NCBI GenBank assembly: GCA_022801925.1
Contig: JAAWTG010000014.1
Location: 1 to 64,000 of the forward strand
Length of the DNA stretch: 64,000 bases
DNA from: Clostridia bacterium
GTDB lineage: Bacteria; Bacillota; Clostridia; RUG12999
Direction: 5' to 3'
Shown: in pieces, positions 56,306 through 64,000 of the stretch
Position numbering within the stretch: the first letter of the stretch is position 1
How the letters are laid out: every line of letters begins with the position of its first letter
Made by a program: the position numbers and the translations under genes
Notes under the pieces: model-generated
What the model saw: the letters and a program-made list of their open reading frames with translations, nothing else
Told to the model about the DNA's origin: nothing
Database searches by the model: none

Positions 56306-58831
56306 CTACTGCTCCTGCGACACGTTGTTTTGCGCGTTCAACATCTGCATCGCATATTTCAGTGTTTCCGCACTTTGTATTGCCGTGGAAGCCTTGCTTC
56401 CCATCACAATCAGACCGTCCTCTGTCAGATAAATATCCGTATGCAGCAGTTCTCTCACAAGCCCTGTGCTGATATAGATTTTTCCGTTTTTCGCTTCAAA
56501 GGGCGAAACCGCACGCAATATCTGATTGTTGTCATAAATGTCGCGTTCATTTGCACGAATCTTAATTTTTGTTTCGCCATTATACAAAATAATCTGTCCT
56601 GCCGGATTGTTTTCACTTACCTTATAGCCGCAAAGCTGGGCGGCAAGTTTTGCTGAAATCATCACGGTTCCCGCCACTGTTTTATAGGGTGCGTCTACTG
56701 TGGTCGGATTGCCGTTAATATATGCTACAGTGCTGTCCACCTTCATAAATGTACAACCGTCCAACAGATAGGATTGGTCATCGCCGCGTACTACCGGAAT
56801 TTTCGTGGGCTGGTCGTGGCTGAGATACCACAAATTCCCATCCGGTCCAAGCGTGCCGCCATCCGAAAAACTCAAATCGGTTTTCTTGTAGTCCAGCGTA
56901 ACAGGGTCTAAAATCGTCAGATTCCCATTCAAACAGACATATGCATAGCCGGTTTTCGCGTCATAGTTGACACTGCCCGGCGACCATACATGAGAACCGT
57001 CGCCATAGGACGCGCTTTTATTAAAGACTTTATAGTCCAGCAGTTCCAGCGTTTCCATGTCCAGTTTGTAGATAAATCCGCCGCCGTTACTGTAACCGAC
57101 CAACGTGTTGTCCGGCGCGACAGAAATACTTTCTACTGCTAAAATAGAGTTTACGCCCGGAATTTTCAAGTCTTTTTCCTGAATGACTTTGCGGGTTTTC
57201 ATGTCAAAAATCAAAACCTTCGCCTGTGATTGGGTCGGAAAACTACCAAGTCCGCCCGACACAGTGGTGGTTAAATATAGCTTATCATCGTGATACGCTA
57301 TGTCGATAAACGCCTGGTCTTTTACCAATCCTTCATAAACATCGCATTTATCCGTTTCCGGATCATAAATTGTCAGTGCACCGCCAAGGTATCCATAATC
57401 GGGAATCCCTCCCATTGCTACTTTATCTCCACAGGACTCCATCGCAAATGGACGGTCCATATGTGCGCCCGTGGACCCCCAAATACGCGGATTGTTATTG
57501 GGGTCATTGGGTGCGCTGGTTCGGTAGTATTTCTTTTTTGTGTCCAGAATATACAAAGTAGAGCCGGTATAATTTCCAAAATACATTTTGTCGCCCAACA
57601 CCGTGGCGCCCTCCGGCTGTGCCATATGGAAAAGTTCTACTGCTCCCGTGTTAATGTCCATAGCTGCCGCTTTCGTTCCCATATATTCACCCACATAGTA
57701 TCTGCCGTCCGGTCCGAAAATACCCAGTCTTGTTTCCGTTGCAACACCTTTGAGTGTGTCCTGATATTCTTTCATTTTCTGCGTCTGAAAATTCATGACA
57801 TAAAGCCCGCCGGAATACTGTGAGGTGACATAGGACAGTCCAGGAAAATCCGGATCGTCCAGTTCAATCAACCCATGAACTGTTGCCGCCCCTCGCAGGT
57901 AAGACCCCCAGTTCAAACCGGTCAGTTCCGTGATAGTCATGTCGCTGAGCTGTAATGCCGCGATACATTTTCCGTTGGCAAAATAGACTTTACCGTCTAT
58001 CAGCGGCGATGTTACCGTTCCGAGCCAATTTGCTTTTAACTTTTCCGACCATGTTTTGTTTTCCAAATCATAGCACTGAATATCTCCGCCGTCTCCGACA
58101 CAGATTGCGTATTTATCTCTGATATAGAGCGATGTTTTGTTGTTGGTTGTAATACCGTTTTCCGGGAACGGAATGAGCGTTGATTGGCGCGTAGCAGGGT
58201 CAAACTCATAAAGCTGCGTATCATTGGAACAGGCATAATATAACTTATTCTTATAAGCTGCAAGATTATAAACATACTGTTCGCCCGATTTCACATTGCC
58301 ATAGTCCGTCATAGCGCCTGTTTCGCCGTCAATTTTGATAATCTTTGCATTGGTAAAAGTACCCAGCCAGACATTGTCGTCATCGTCAATTGTCATGGCA
58401 ATTACCGCGCTTTCACCAAACGGACTGCCCAAATCGGTCAGCGTTTTGGTCTGGGGGGAATATTTATAGACATGGCATTTATAATAGGTGCCAAACCACA
58501 CATTTCCTTTGCTGTCCGTTTCCATCTGCCACGCGGTTGAGCCTTGCCCTTTCAGGTCAAATTCCGCAATCCGTTTTCCCTGCACCAAATCCACCACACT
58601 AAGCACGGAGCAAGGCGAACCTGCAACCACCGACAGCGCAATCGGACGCCCGTCCTGAACGGTAGTCGCACAGCGCACAACATTGGTACTATATAAAATG
58701 GGGTCAAATTTTTGTTCACTCCCAAAACGAATGTCGTCCATAGAGAGATTGTCTGCGGCAAACGCCGCCGGTGTTATCGCGGCAAGAAGAACGAATACTG
58801 TACACAAAAGGGCGATTCGTTTTTTCATCAT
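56306..58831 (-). CDS. Secreted beta-propeller protein with C-terminal copper-amine-oxidase-N1-like stalk
   Basis: An 841-residue protein with signal peptide (RIALLCTVFVLLAAITPAAFA). Residues about 45-700 contain repeated beta-propeller blades of the YVTN/SMP-30 kind, for example DSKGNVWFGTYYKCHVYKYSPQ, DDDNVWLGTFTNAKIIKID and DAKTGYAYVCLNGNLTILDP. Residues about 705-815 match the Cu_amine_oxidN1 stalk domain (AYINGNPTTVDAPY, GKIYISTGLVRELL), common in Firmicute surface proteins. The propeller may bind or process an oligosaccharide; oligogalacturonide-lyase-like activity is possible but no catalytic residues can be fixed. It follows the solute-binding protein gene by 54 nt. Confidence 0.85.
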   Translation of the reverse strand: MMKKRIALLCTVFVLLAAITPAAFAADNLSMDDIRFGSEQKFDPILYSTNVVRCATTVQDGRPIALSVVAGSPCSVLSVVDLVQGKRIAEFDLKGQGSTAWQMETDSKGNVWFGTYYKCHVYKYSPQTKTLTDLGSPFGESAVIAMTIDDDDNVWLGTFTNAKIIKIDGETGAMTDYGNVKSGEQYVYNLAAYKNKLYYACSNDTQLYEFDPATRQSTLIPFPENGITTNNKTSLYIRDKYAICVGDGGDIQCYDLENKTWSEKLKANWLGTVTSPLIDGKVYFANGKCIAALQLSDMTITELTGLNWGSYLRGAATVHGLIELDDPDFPGLSYVTSQYSGGLYVMNFQTQKMKEYQDTLKGVATETRLGIFGPDGRYYVGEYMGTKAAAMDINTGAVELFHMAQPEGATVLGDKMYFGNYTGSTLYILDTKKKYYRTSAPNDPNNNPRIWGSTGAHMDRPFAMESCGDKVAMGGIPDYGYLGGALTIYDPETDKCDVYEGLVKDQAFIDIAYHDDKLYLTTTVSGGLGSFPTQSQAKVLIFDMKTRKVIQEKDLKIPGVNSILAVESISVAPDNTLVGYSNGGGFIYKLDMETLELLDYKVFNKSASYGDGSHVWSPGSVNYDAKTGYAYVCLNGNLTILDPVTLDYKKTDLSFSDGGTLGPDGNLWYLSHDQPTKIPVVRGDDQSYLLDGCTFMKVDSTVAYINGNPTTVDAPYKTVAGTVMISAKLAAQLCGYKVSENNPAGQIILYNGETKIKIRANERDIYDNNQILRAVSPFEAKNGKIYISTGLVRELLHTDIYLTEDGLIVMGSKASTAIQSAETLKYAMQMLNAQNNVSQEQ

Positions 58832-58885
58832 CACTCACCGTTTCCTTTCTTTTTCGTCACTGTTTCTGTTAAAACTGCCTTTTAC

Positions 58886-60460
58886 TCACTGCGCGTCATA
58901 CCGTTTCTGCGCCGCATTATAGATTTCTACAATTTTGCCGCATCCAAGTCCGTCCGCTTTCGCTACCCATTCGCTCCAAGCTGCGTCGCCGGTCTTATCG
59001 GAAAGAATGTAGTTTGTTGAAAATTCCTTGCAGGCAGTCATTAAATTGGTCTGATATTTCGTGATTTCATTTTGTTCTTCCTCAGTAAACAGCGGAATTG
59101 GGTCTTCCGGTTCCATTCTGCCTTCCTGTGTAAAATAATCCTGTGCCTCCTGCTCCCGTTCGGAGAACTGGAAGTAGCTGGAACGGCGGTCAAATCCTCT
59201 GTACATGCCTTCGATATACAGCCCATATTTTTCTTCGAGTTCCGTAATTTCAATTTTTTGTCCGCTCTCAAAACCAACATAGTCTGCAACGCCTTTGTCG
59301 TTGATGTTATAAGTTTCTCCCGGGACGCCCATGGAAACAAATGCACGACCTGCGTCAGAATAGAAGAAATCTACCAGTTTGCAGGCGAGTTTGGTGTTTT
59401 TGCCATTTGAAACGGTGATGGGGAAGAACACTTTCGGCAGTGTTGCAACAGTCTGTTTCGGACCAATGGGGTTTCCGTAGCGCAAATCATAGGTCGGAAC
59501 GCTTTCCGCCGTCTGCGCTTTGAACATATCCAGTCTACCAATCCAGTCCCATGTGACAAAGCTGACGTTTTCCTGTGTCATTCTGGTTGTCCACTGTGCT
59601 TGTGTGAGCGTTAAAAATTCAGAGTCAATCAAACCTTCGTCATAGAGTTTTTTGAGATAGTCCAGTTCATCTTTATATTCCGGACTGGTGATGCTGCTCT
59701 TCCAGATTTTTTCGTCCTCGTTATAGTAAGCCGCCTTGGAAACATCAATGCCCCAGCTTGTCGCAAGTTTTTCAAAGATACCGTCGCCGTTTTTAGAGGT
59801 GAACGGATGGGAATCCGGATAAATTTCTTTCAGCTTTTTCAGCGCCTGATAAAACTCCTCAGGACTGTTCCACATTTCAATTCCATGTTTGTCAAAAATG
59901 TCTTTCCGATAGAGCACGCCATGGTTGACGTCGCGGTTTATGTCATAGCCATGCATTGCATATAATTTGCCGTCCCCTGCCTGATAGGATTTGAATACCC
60001 AATCATTTTCCGGATTATCCTTGAAAATTTTCTTGAAGTTTGGCATAACGTCTAAATTGTCATCCACCGATGCCAACGCTCCCTGCACACCATAGTCGTT
60101 GATTTCCGTCATGGTTGCAATGCCTGAACCGATAATATCCGGCAGGTTTTTGGATGCAAACAAAACCTTCACTTTGTCGTTCACTGTGGACAACGGATAT
60201 ACTTCGAGCTGCACGTTCACGCCTGTGATGCTGCGCAGCGCCTGCATAGCATATTTGTCGTTCAATCCTTCCACACTGGAAGCAACTATCCATGTAATTT
60301 TGGTGTTTTTGTTGTCCAGCGGCATTTCCAAGCCGCCCAAATCACCGAGCGCTGCAACGTCAATATCGCTTATTTGTTCTCCCGCCGGTTTCTGTCCGCA
60401 GCCTGTTAGTATGGAAGCAAAAATTGCTACCGCCAATGTTACCATCCAAAACTTTTTCAC
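58886..60460 (-). CDS. ABC transporter lipoprotein solute-binding protein (LplA-like)
   Basis: A 524-residue extracellular lipoprotein. The GTG at 60460 has AAAGGAGGAA upstream; an ATG further up is rejected. The lipobox is SILTGC with Cys21 as lipid anchor. The mature part is a two-lobe family 1 binding protein of the large LplA type: KITWIVASSVEGLND, VLFASKNLPDIIG, KLYAMHGYD and LTLTQAQWTTRM. These proteins bind oligosaccharides for the adjacent LplB/LplC-type permeases. It is the most distal transporter gene, 80 nt after the second permease. Confidence 0.93.
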   Translation of the reverse strand: MKKFWMVTLAVAIFASILTGCGQKPAGEQISDIDVAALGDLGGLEMPLDNKNTKITWIVASSVEGLNDKYAMQALRSITGVNVQLEVYPLSTVNDKVKVLFASKNLPDIIGSGIATMTEINDYGVQGALASVDDNLDVMPNFKKIFKDNPENDWVFKSYQAGDGKLYAMHGYDINRDVNHGVLYRKDIFDKHGIEMWNSPEEFYQALKKLKEIYPDSHPFTSKNGDGIFEKLATSWGIDVSKAAYYNEDEKIWKSSITSPEYKDELDYLKKLYDEGLIDSEFLTLTQAQWTTRMTQENVSFVTWDWIGRLDMFKAQTAESVPTYDLRYGNPIGPKQTVATLPKVFFPITVSNGKNTKLACKLVDFFYSDAGRAFVSMGVPGETYNINDKGVADYVGFESGQKIEITELEEKYGLYIEGMYRGFDRRSSYFQFSEREQEAQDYFTQEGRMEPEDPIPLFTEEEQNEITKYQTNLMTACKEFSTNYILSDKTGDAAWSEWVAKADGLGCGKIVEIYNAAQKRYDAQ

Positions 60461-60540
60461 AAAAATTCCTCCTTTAATCTTTCTTTCCGATATCATTTAT
60501 TTTTTCGCAGGTCCGTCACTGCCTGCGTACCACCGTAGAA

Positions 60541-61398
60541 TTAGCCTTTGACTGCTCCCATGGTCAGTCCTTTTACAAAATATTTCTGTAAGTAGGGATA
60601 AAATATCAAAAACGGTAAAATAGAGACAAACATCGTTGCATTTTTCAGCGCCTCCGGCGTGATTTGACCGCTTGCAATGGAATTGGGATTGGAATTGGTG
60701 TCCTCCATCAACATATCGCGCAAAATAACCGGCAGCGGTAATTTTTCATAAGATGTGATATAGATGGACGGCAGCAAATAGCTGTTCCATTGTCCCATTG
60801 CATAGAACAAAGCAATGGTTGCAAGCGCTGATGTGGAAAGCGGAATGTATATTTTCGTTAAAATTTTCAGTTCATTCGCGCCGTCTATAATTGCCGCTTC
60901 ATGCAGTTCTGCCGGAACACCTTCAAAAAAGTTGCGCAGCAAAATAGCGTCAAACGTCCATATGATGTTTGGAATGATAAGGCTCCACATGGAGTCCAGC
61001 AGTCCTGTTCCCTGCACCACCAAAAAAGTCGGAATCAATCCGCCGGTAAAATATAATGTGATGGTAATCAGGACGGTAATGGGTTTGCGCAGCACAAAGT
61101 TTTTTCGGGAAAGCGGGTAAACAAACACAATCGTCATTGCCATGCAGCACAGCGTACCAATCGCAGTATATACCACCGAATTGGAATAGGCACGCAGGAT
61201 TTTAGACGTCCCGAAAATCTGTTTATACGCAGCAAAATTAAATCCTTTCGGATATAGCGTTACGGTTCCGCTATTAATCATCTCTGTGGAACTGAGCGAA
61301 ATACACAGCACATACCACAGCGGATAAATTGTGATGAAAAGAACCGCTAACAAAATCAAAAAATTGACACAATCAAAAACCGTTATTTTTCGTTTCAT
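60541..61398 (-). CDS. ABC transporter permease (LplC/MalG type)
   Basis: A 285-residue inner permease with six predicted membrane helices. The ATG at 61398 is chosen because AAGGAGATGAG lies at proper distance; two earlier ATGs lack it. The EAA loop for the ATPase is visible as ELHEAAIIDGANELKILTKIYIPLS, and it ends GLTMGAVKG. It follows the other permease by 13 nt. No ATPase gene is nearby; as often in Clostridia a shared MsmK-type ATPase probably drives the transporter. Confidence 0.94.
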   Translation of the reverse strand: MKRKITVFDCVNFLILLAVLFITIYPLWYVLCISLSSTEMINSGTVTLYPKGFNFAAYKQIFGTSKILRAYSNSVVYTAIGTLCCMAMTIVFVYPLSRKNFVLRKPITVLITITLYFTGGLIPTFLVVQGTGLLDSMWSLIIPNIIWTFDAILLRNFFEGVPAELHEAAIIDGANELKILTKIYIPLSTSALATIALFYAMGQWNSYLLPSIYITSYEKLPLPVILRDMLMEDTNSNPNSIASGQITPEALKNATMFVSILPFLIFYPYLQKYFVKGLTMGAVKG

Positions 61399-61411
61399 TC
61401 TTCTCATCTCC

Positions 61412-62326
61412 TTACCACAAACTCGTATCATTCATTTTCTTACTCACATAATTCGTGACTGTGACAACAATCAACGAAACCATTGCTTCAAAGAATCCGA
61501 CCGCGGTGGAATAACTATAGTTGTTCTCCACGATACCTTTCCGATAGGTAAACGTTGAAAAAATGTCGGATACGGAATAGGTCGCCGGATTGTATAACAA
61601 CAGCATTTTATCCTGCGCCGCTTTAAAGATATTTCCCGAATTCAGAATAAACATAATGGTAATGATGGGCATTAAACTTGGCAGCACAATATACCAGATT
61701 TTTTTCAGTCTCCCGCATCCGTCTATTTCCGCCGCTTCCAGCAGGCTGGCGTCAAGACTGGTCAGCGCCGCCAGATAAATCACTGCGTTATATCCTGTTT
61801 GCTGCCAAATGCCGGACGATATGTAGATGGTTCTGAACCATTCCGGTTTTGTCATAAAATAAATCGGTTCCCCGCCGCAAGCTTTTATGATGGTGTTGAT
61901 GATGCCGGTGCTGGGCGAAAGAAAATCAATCACCATGGAACAGACAACGACTGTTGATAAAAACGAGGGGAGAAACGTGACCGTCTGCACCAGTTTTTTA
62001 AATGATTTTAGCCGCATCTCATTCAGCAAAATCGCTAAAATAATCGGAAACGGGAACGACCAAAGCAAACTGTAGACCCCTATTAGCAAGGTGTTTTTAA
62101 AGAGCAGAAAAAAGTCTCCGGAGGAGAAAAATTCCTGAAAATATTTCAGCCCTGCCCATGGACTTCCGTGAATTCCTGTATAAATACCATAATCCTTAAA
62201 CGCAATAATCAAACCATACATTGGCAAATATCTGTAAATCAAATAAAATATCACGCCCGGCAGTACCAGCAGCACCAACTGCCAATCACGCCGCAGTCCG
62301 TGAAAAAATTCTCTGCATTTCGTCAT
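61412..62326 (-). CDS. ABC transporter permease (LplB/UgpA type)
   Basis: A 304-residue permease with six predicted helices. The N-terminal WQLVLLVLPGVIFYLIYRYLPMYGLIIAFKDY is typical of the LplB group, and the EAA loop is LEAAEIDGCGRLKKIWYIVLPSL. With the downstream permease it forms the heteromeric channel for an oligosaccharide-like solute. It lies 60 nt after the 2-hydroxyacid dehydrogenase gene. Confidence 0.94.
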   Translation of the reverse strand: MTKCREFFHGLRRDWQLVLLVLPGVIFYLIYRYLPMYGLIIAFKDYGIYTGIHGSPWAGLKYFQEFFSSGDFFLLFKNTLLIGVYSLLWSFPFPIILAILLNEMRLKSFKKLVQTVTFLPSFLSTVVVCSMVIDFLSPSTGIINTIIKACGGEPIYFMTKPEWFRTIYISSGIWQQTGYNAVIYLAALTSLDASLLEAAEIDGCGRLKKIWYIVLPSLMPIITIMFILNSGNIFKAAQDKMLLLYNPATYSVSDIFSTFTYRKGIVENNYSYSTAVGFFEAMVSLIVVTVTNYVSKKMNDTSLW

Positions 62327-62386
62327 TGTTTTTTCCTATCCTTTCCGCTCTTGCAGCTTATTTATCGTTTTCTGTCCCTGATTTTC

Positions 62387-63385
62387 TTATTTTGTCATGT
62401 GCACAGCATAACTTCGGCTGATTTCCAGTTCGGGTGATTCTCCGCCTTGAATACGCACAATGTCGTCCGCAAGCCGCTGCGTTACCACTTTTCTTCTGTC
62501 ATACGTTGGACCGCCCATGTGTGGAATGGGATATACATTTTGCATACTGCGCAAAGGATGTTCCGGCGGCAAAGGTTCCTGTTCATAAACATCTAAAACT
62601 GCCCGAAACCGACCTTTTTTCAATTCTTTCACAAGCGCCGCTTCGTCAATCACACCACCCCTTGCCGTGTTTATCAGCACTGCGCCGTCCTGAATGCTTT
62701 GCAGCAGCGGTTCATCAATCATGTGATAGGTTTTTTCCGTCAGCGCGGAATGAATGGATATGACTTTGCAGGTTGCAAAAATTTCTGCGAGAGACGCTTT
62801 TTCCATGTGGTTCTTCTTTAGCTCTGCTTCGTCCAGATGGGAAGAATAGACTTTTATCTTGGGTGAAAACGGTTGCAGCATTCTCACAAAATGTTTGGTA
62901 ATCATTCCATAGCTGACTAGTCCGACCGTCTGACCGAGCAATCCCTCCCACAAAGAATCTTCCGCCCGCCAGCCGCCGTCTCTTGTGACCGCAAGATAAT
63001 CCGGTATCCGCCGCAACGCGGTTAGTGCATAGGCTATGCAAGCTTCCGCCACTGACTCCGCATATATTTCATTGCCGCTCAGCACCCGAATCCCTTTTTC
63101 ATAGACATAGTCATCTACAATAGCTGCCACTGAACCGCCTACATGGGCAATGATTTTTAACGTATCGTTTCCTGCAAGCACGTGTTCTGTCAATTTTGGC
63201 GTTCCCCAGCCTGTGAGGACAACGTCTTTTCCCATTAACAGCGTTTTCAATTCCGCTTCGGAATAATTCTCTGTTCCTTCGTTATAGGTCACGTCAAACA
63301 GCTTTTCCAGACGTTCACGCACCTCATATGGAACAAAGCTGTCTTTAATAGGACCATTTGGTATCGTAATCAATAATTTCAGCAT
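62387..63385 (-). CDS. D-isomer specific 2-hydroxyacid dehydrogenase
   Basis: A 332-residue NAD-dependent dehydrogenase. The ATG at 63385 follows GTGAGGGG. The NAD motif is in GLVSYGMITKHFVRML. The catalytic triad is inferred as Arg in LINTARGGVID, Glu in VYEQEPLPPEHPL and His in PIPHMGGPTYD. It is the first gene of the long leftward locus, behind a promoter with a TetR-type operator. The substrate, perhaps a 2-keto acid from the imported compound, is not evident. Confidence 0.93.
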   Translation of the reverse strand: MLKLLITIPNGPIKDSFVPYEVRERLEKLFDVTYNEGTENYSEAELKTLLMGKDVVLTGWGTPKLTEHVLAGNDTLKIIAHVGGSVAAIVDDYVYEKGIRVLSGNEIYAESVAEACIAYALTALRRIPDYLAVTRDGGWRAEDSLWEGLLGQTVGLVSYGMITKHFVRMLQPFSPKIKVYSSHLDEAELKKNHMEKASLAEIFATCKVISIHSALTEKTYHMIDEPLLQSIQDGAVLINTARGGVIDEAALVKELKKGRFRAVLDVYEQEPLPPEHPLRSMQNVYPIPHMGGPTYDRRKVVTQRLADDIVRIQGGESPELEISRSYAVHMTK

Positions 63386-63493
63386 AACTTCACCCCTCAC
63401 TACAGGTTTGACCCTCTCTCCAATTCACCGTCCTAATTTTATACTTTCAACAAAAATCTCCCATATATTTCTTGTAATTTACTTATTATTCAT

Positions 63494-63522
63494 AAACTAA
63501 CTATTTAGTTAATTTATGTCAA
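63494..63522 (-). promoter_or_regulatory. Promoter of the catabolic/surface locus
   Basis: Leftward TTGACA (63517-63522), 17 bp, TAGTTT (63494-63499), about 110 bp before the dehydrogenase start. The -35 is a perfect consensus; the -10 is weak. Confidence 0.7.
63495..63510. promoter_or_regulatory. TetR-type operator inside the promoter spacer
   Basis: AACTAA-CTAT-TTAGTT is a perfect 6-bp-arm dyad in the -35/-10 spacer. A repressor bound here would block RNA polymerase. The TetR gene next to it is the obvious candidate. Confidence 0.6.
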
Positions 63523-63566
63523 AAAAATTTTTTCCTTCTCTTTATTTCCCAGGAAAACATTTTTTC

Positions 63567-63612
63567 TTCATGATATGACGTCATACAGTTTATCCTGATG
63601 TTATATCATGAA
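63567..63612. promoter_or_regulatory. Inverted repeat with nested palindrome upstream of the locus promoter
   Basis: TTCATGATAT (63567-63576) and ATATCATGAA (63603-63612) are perfect inverted arms 26 bp apart. The perfect 12-bp palindrome TATGACGTCATA (63574-63585) overlaps the left arm. The layout suggests a second regulator site or activator site. Confidence 0.5.
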
Positions 63613-63708
63613 CAAATCATTCTGTTTTCCCGGCATATATCTTTCCTTTTGTGTATATATCCGTTTTATTATTTACACAATTTTACCATAACGCATCACG
63701 GATTTTCC

Positions 63709-64000
63709 TCATCCATTACGCAGATAGTTTAAAATAGATTCCGTTACAAACTTCATCCGCTTCTTTCTATTCTCTTCTTCTGACAAATCAATATGTAATA
63801 CCTGAGACAGCGTATAGATATTAGAAAAATAGGAAAACGAACCGGTTATCAAGGAAATCAAGACCTGTGTTTCATCAACGCTTTCGTTGAACACACCTTC
63901 GCTTTTTCCCGCTTCTACAACTTTTTTCAGCGCCCGGAGCATAGGGTCTTTGACGCGCAGCGAACCGCTTGCGGCAATATATTTCCCTTGATTCAAGTTC
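63709..64000 (-). CDS. TetR/AcrR family regulator, C-terminal part (runs off the window)
   Basis: The last 97 or so codons of a TetR-type regulator; the N-terminal helix-turn-helix lies beyond 64000. The visible part fits the ligand-binding domain: LRALKKVVEAGKSEGVFNESVDETQVLISLITGSF and a final helix ending SILNYLRNG. The frame stays open through the right edge, so the methionine-like start near 63996 (TTG) is not the true one. It is transcribed toward the dehydrogenase operon and probably controls it. Confidence 0.75.
   Translation of the reverse strand, partial: NLNQGKYIAASGSLRVKDPMLRALKKVVEAGKSEGVFNESVDETQVLISLITGSFSYFSNIYTLSQVLHIDLSEEENRKKRMKFVTESILNYLRNG

Larger units (their letters stand above)
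63386..63708. other. Regulatory intergenic region of 323 bp
   Basis: No gene is evident. It holds the locus promoter with an operator in its spacer (63494-63522), an inverted repeat with a nested palindrome (63567-63612), and AT-rich sequence up to the TetR stop. No clear terminator for the TetR gene was seen. Confidence 0.6.

Overview
The window looks like chromosomal DNA of a low- to medium-GC Firmicute, most likely a member of the Clostridia. The evidence is strong AGGAGG-type ribosome binding sites, sigma-A type promoters (TTGACA/TATAAT with 17 bp spacing), a CIRCE-controlled groESL operon, BlaI/BlaR-type regulation, a ComE-type dCMP deaminase, and several S-layer-homology (SLH) proteins. 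No tRNA, rRNA, CRISPR array, transposase or phage gene was recognised. Species cannot be told from the sequence. Most genes lie on the minus strand.

Left part (1-22 kb): a possible YopT-like cysteine peptidase; a three-gene operon (SLH/VWA surface protein, dCMP deaminase, GrpB-like protein); recG with an upstream XRE regulator; a GNAT gene next to the remnant of a second one; a complete leftward purine operon purE-C-F-M-N-H-D; a blaI-blaR1-like pair with two matched operators; and a leftward operon hisD-hisB-HAD phosphatase-hydro-lyase beta subunit.

Middle (22-42.5 kb): rightward argG and argH, separated by a hairpin-rich spacer. Then comes a visibly AT-rich island holding a full-length FokI-like type IIS restriction endonuclease and its two-domain adenine methyltransferase. 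After it lie an amidase-domain protein, exoA, a secreted protein with a perfect 32-residue repeat period, groES-groEL, an intracellular PL8-like polysaccharide lyase, rnhB-yraN-M19 dipeptidase, a class I aminotransferase, and a secreted GH39-like glycosidase with two F5/8C domains. A palindromic repeat family sits beside the lyase and the glycosidase.

Right part (42.8-64 kb): a small CmpB-type membrane protein and a LysR pseudogene, then a long leftward locus of twelve genes. In transcription order these are a 2-hydroxyacid dehydrogenase, two LplB/LplC-type permeases, a lipoprotein solute-binding protein, a beta-propeller protein with a CuAO_N1-like stalk, two SLH proteins, L-serine ammonia-lyase, an M20 peptidase, an epimerase/dehydratase-like protein, a DapA-family aldolase and a Gfo/Idh/MocA oxidoreductase. 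A TetR-type operator lies inside the promoter of the first gene, and a partial TetR gene runs off the right edge. I read this as a capture-import-catabolism locus for an unidentified carbohydrate or amino-sugar-like compound; the substrate is not evident.
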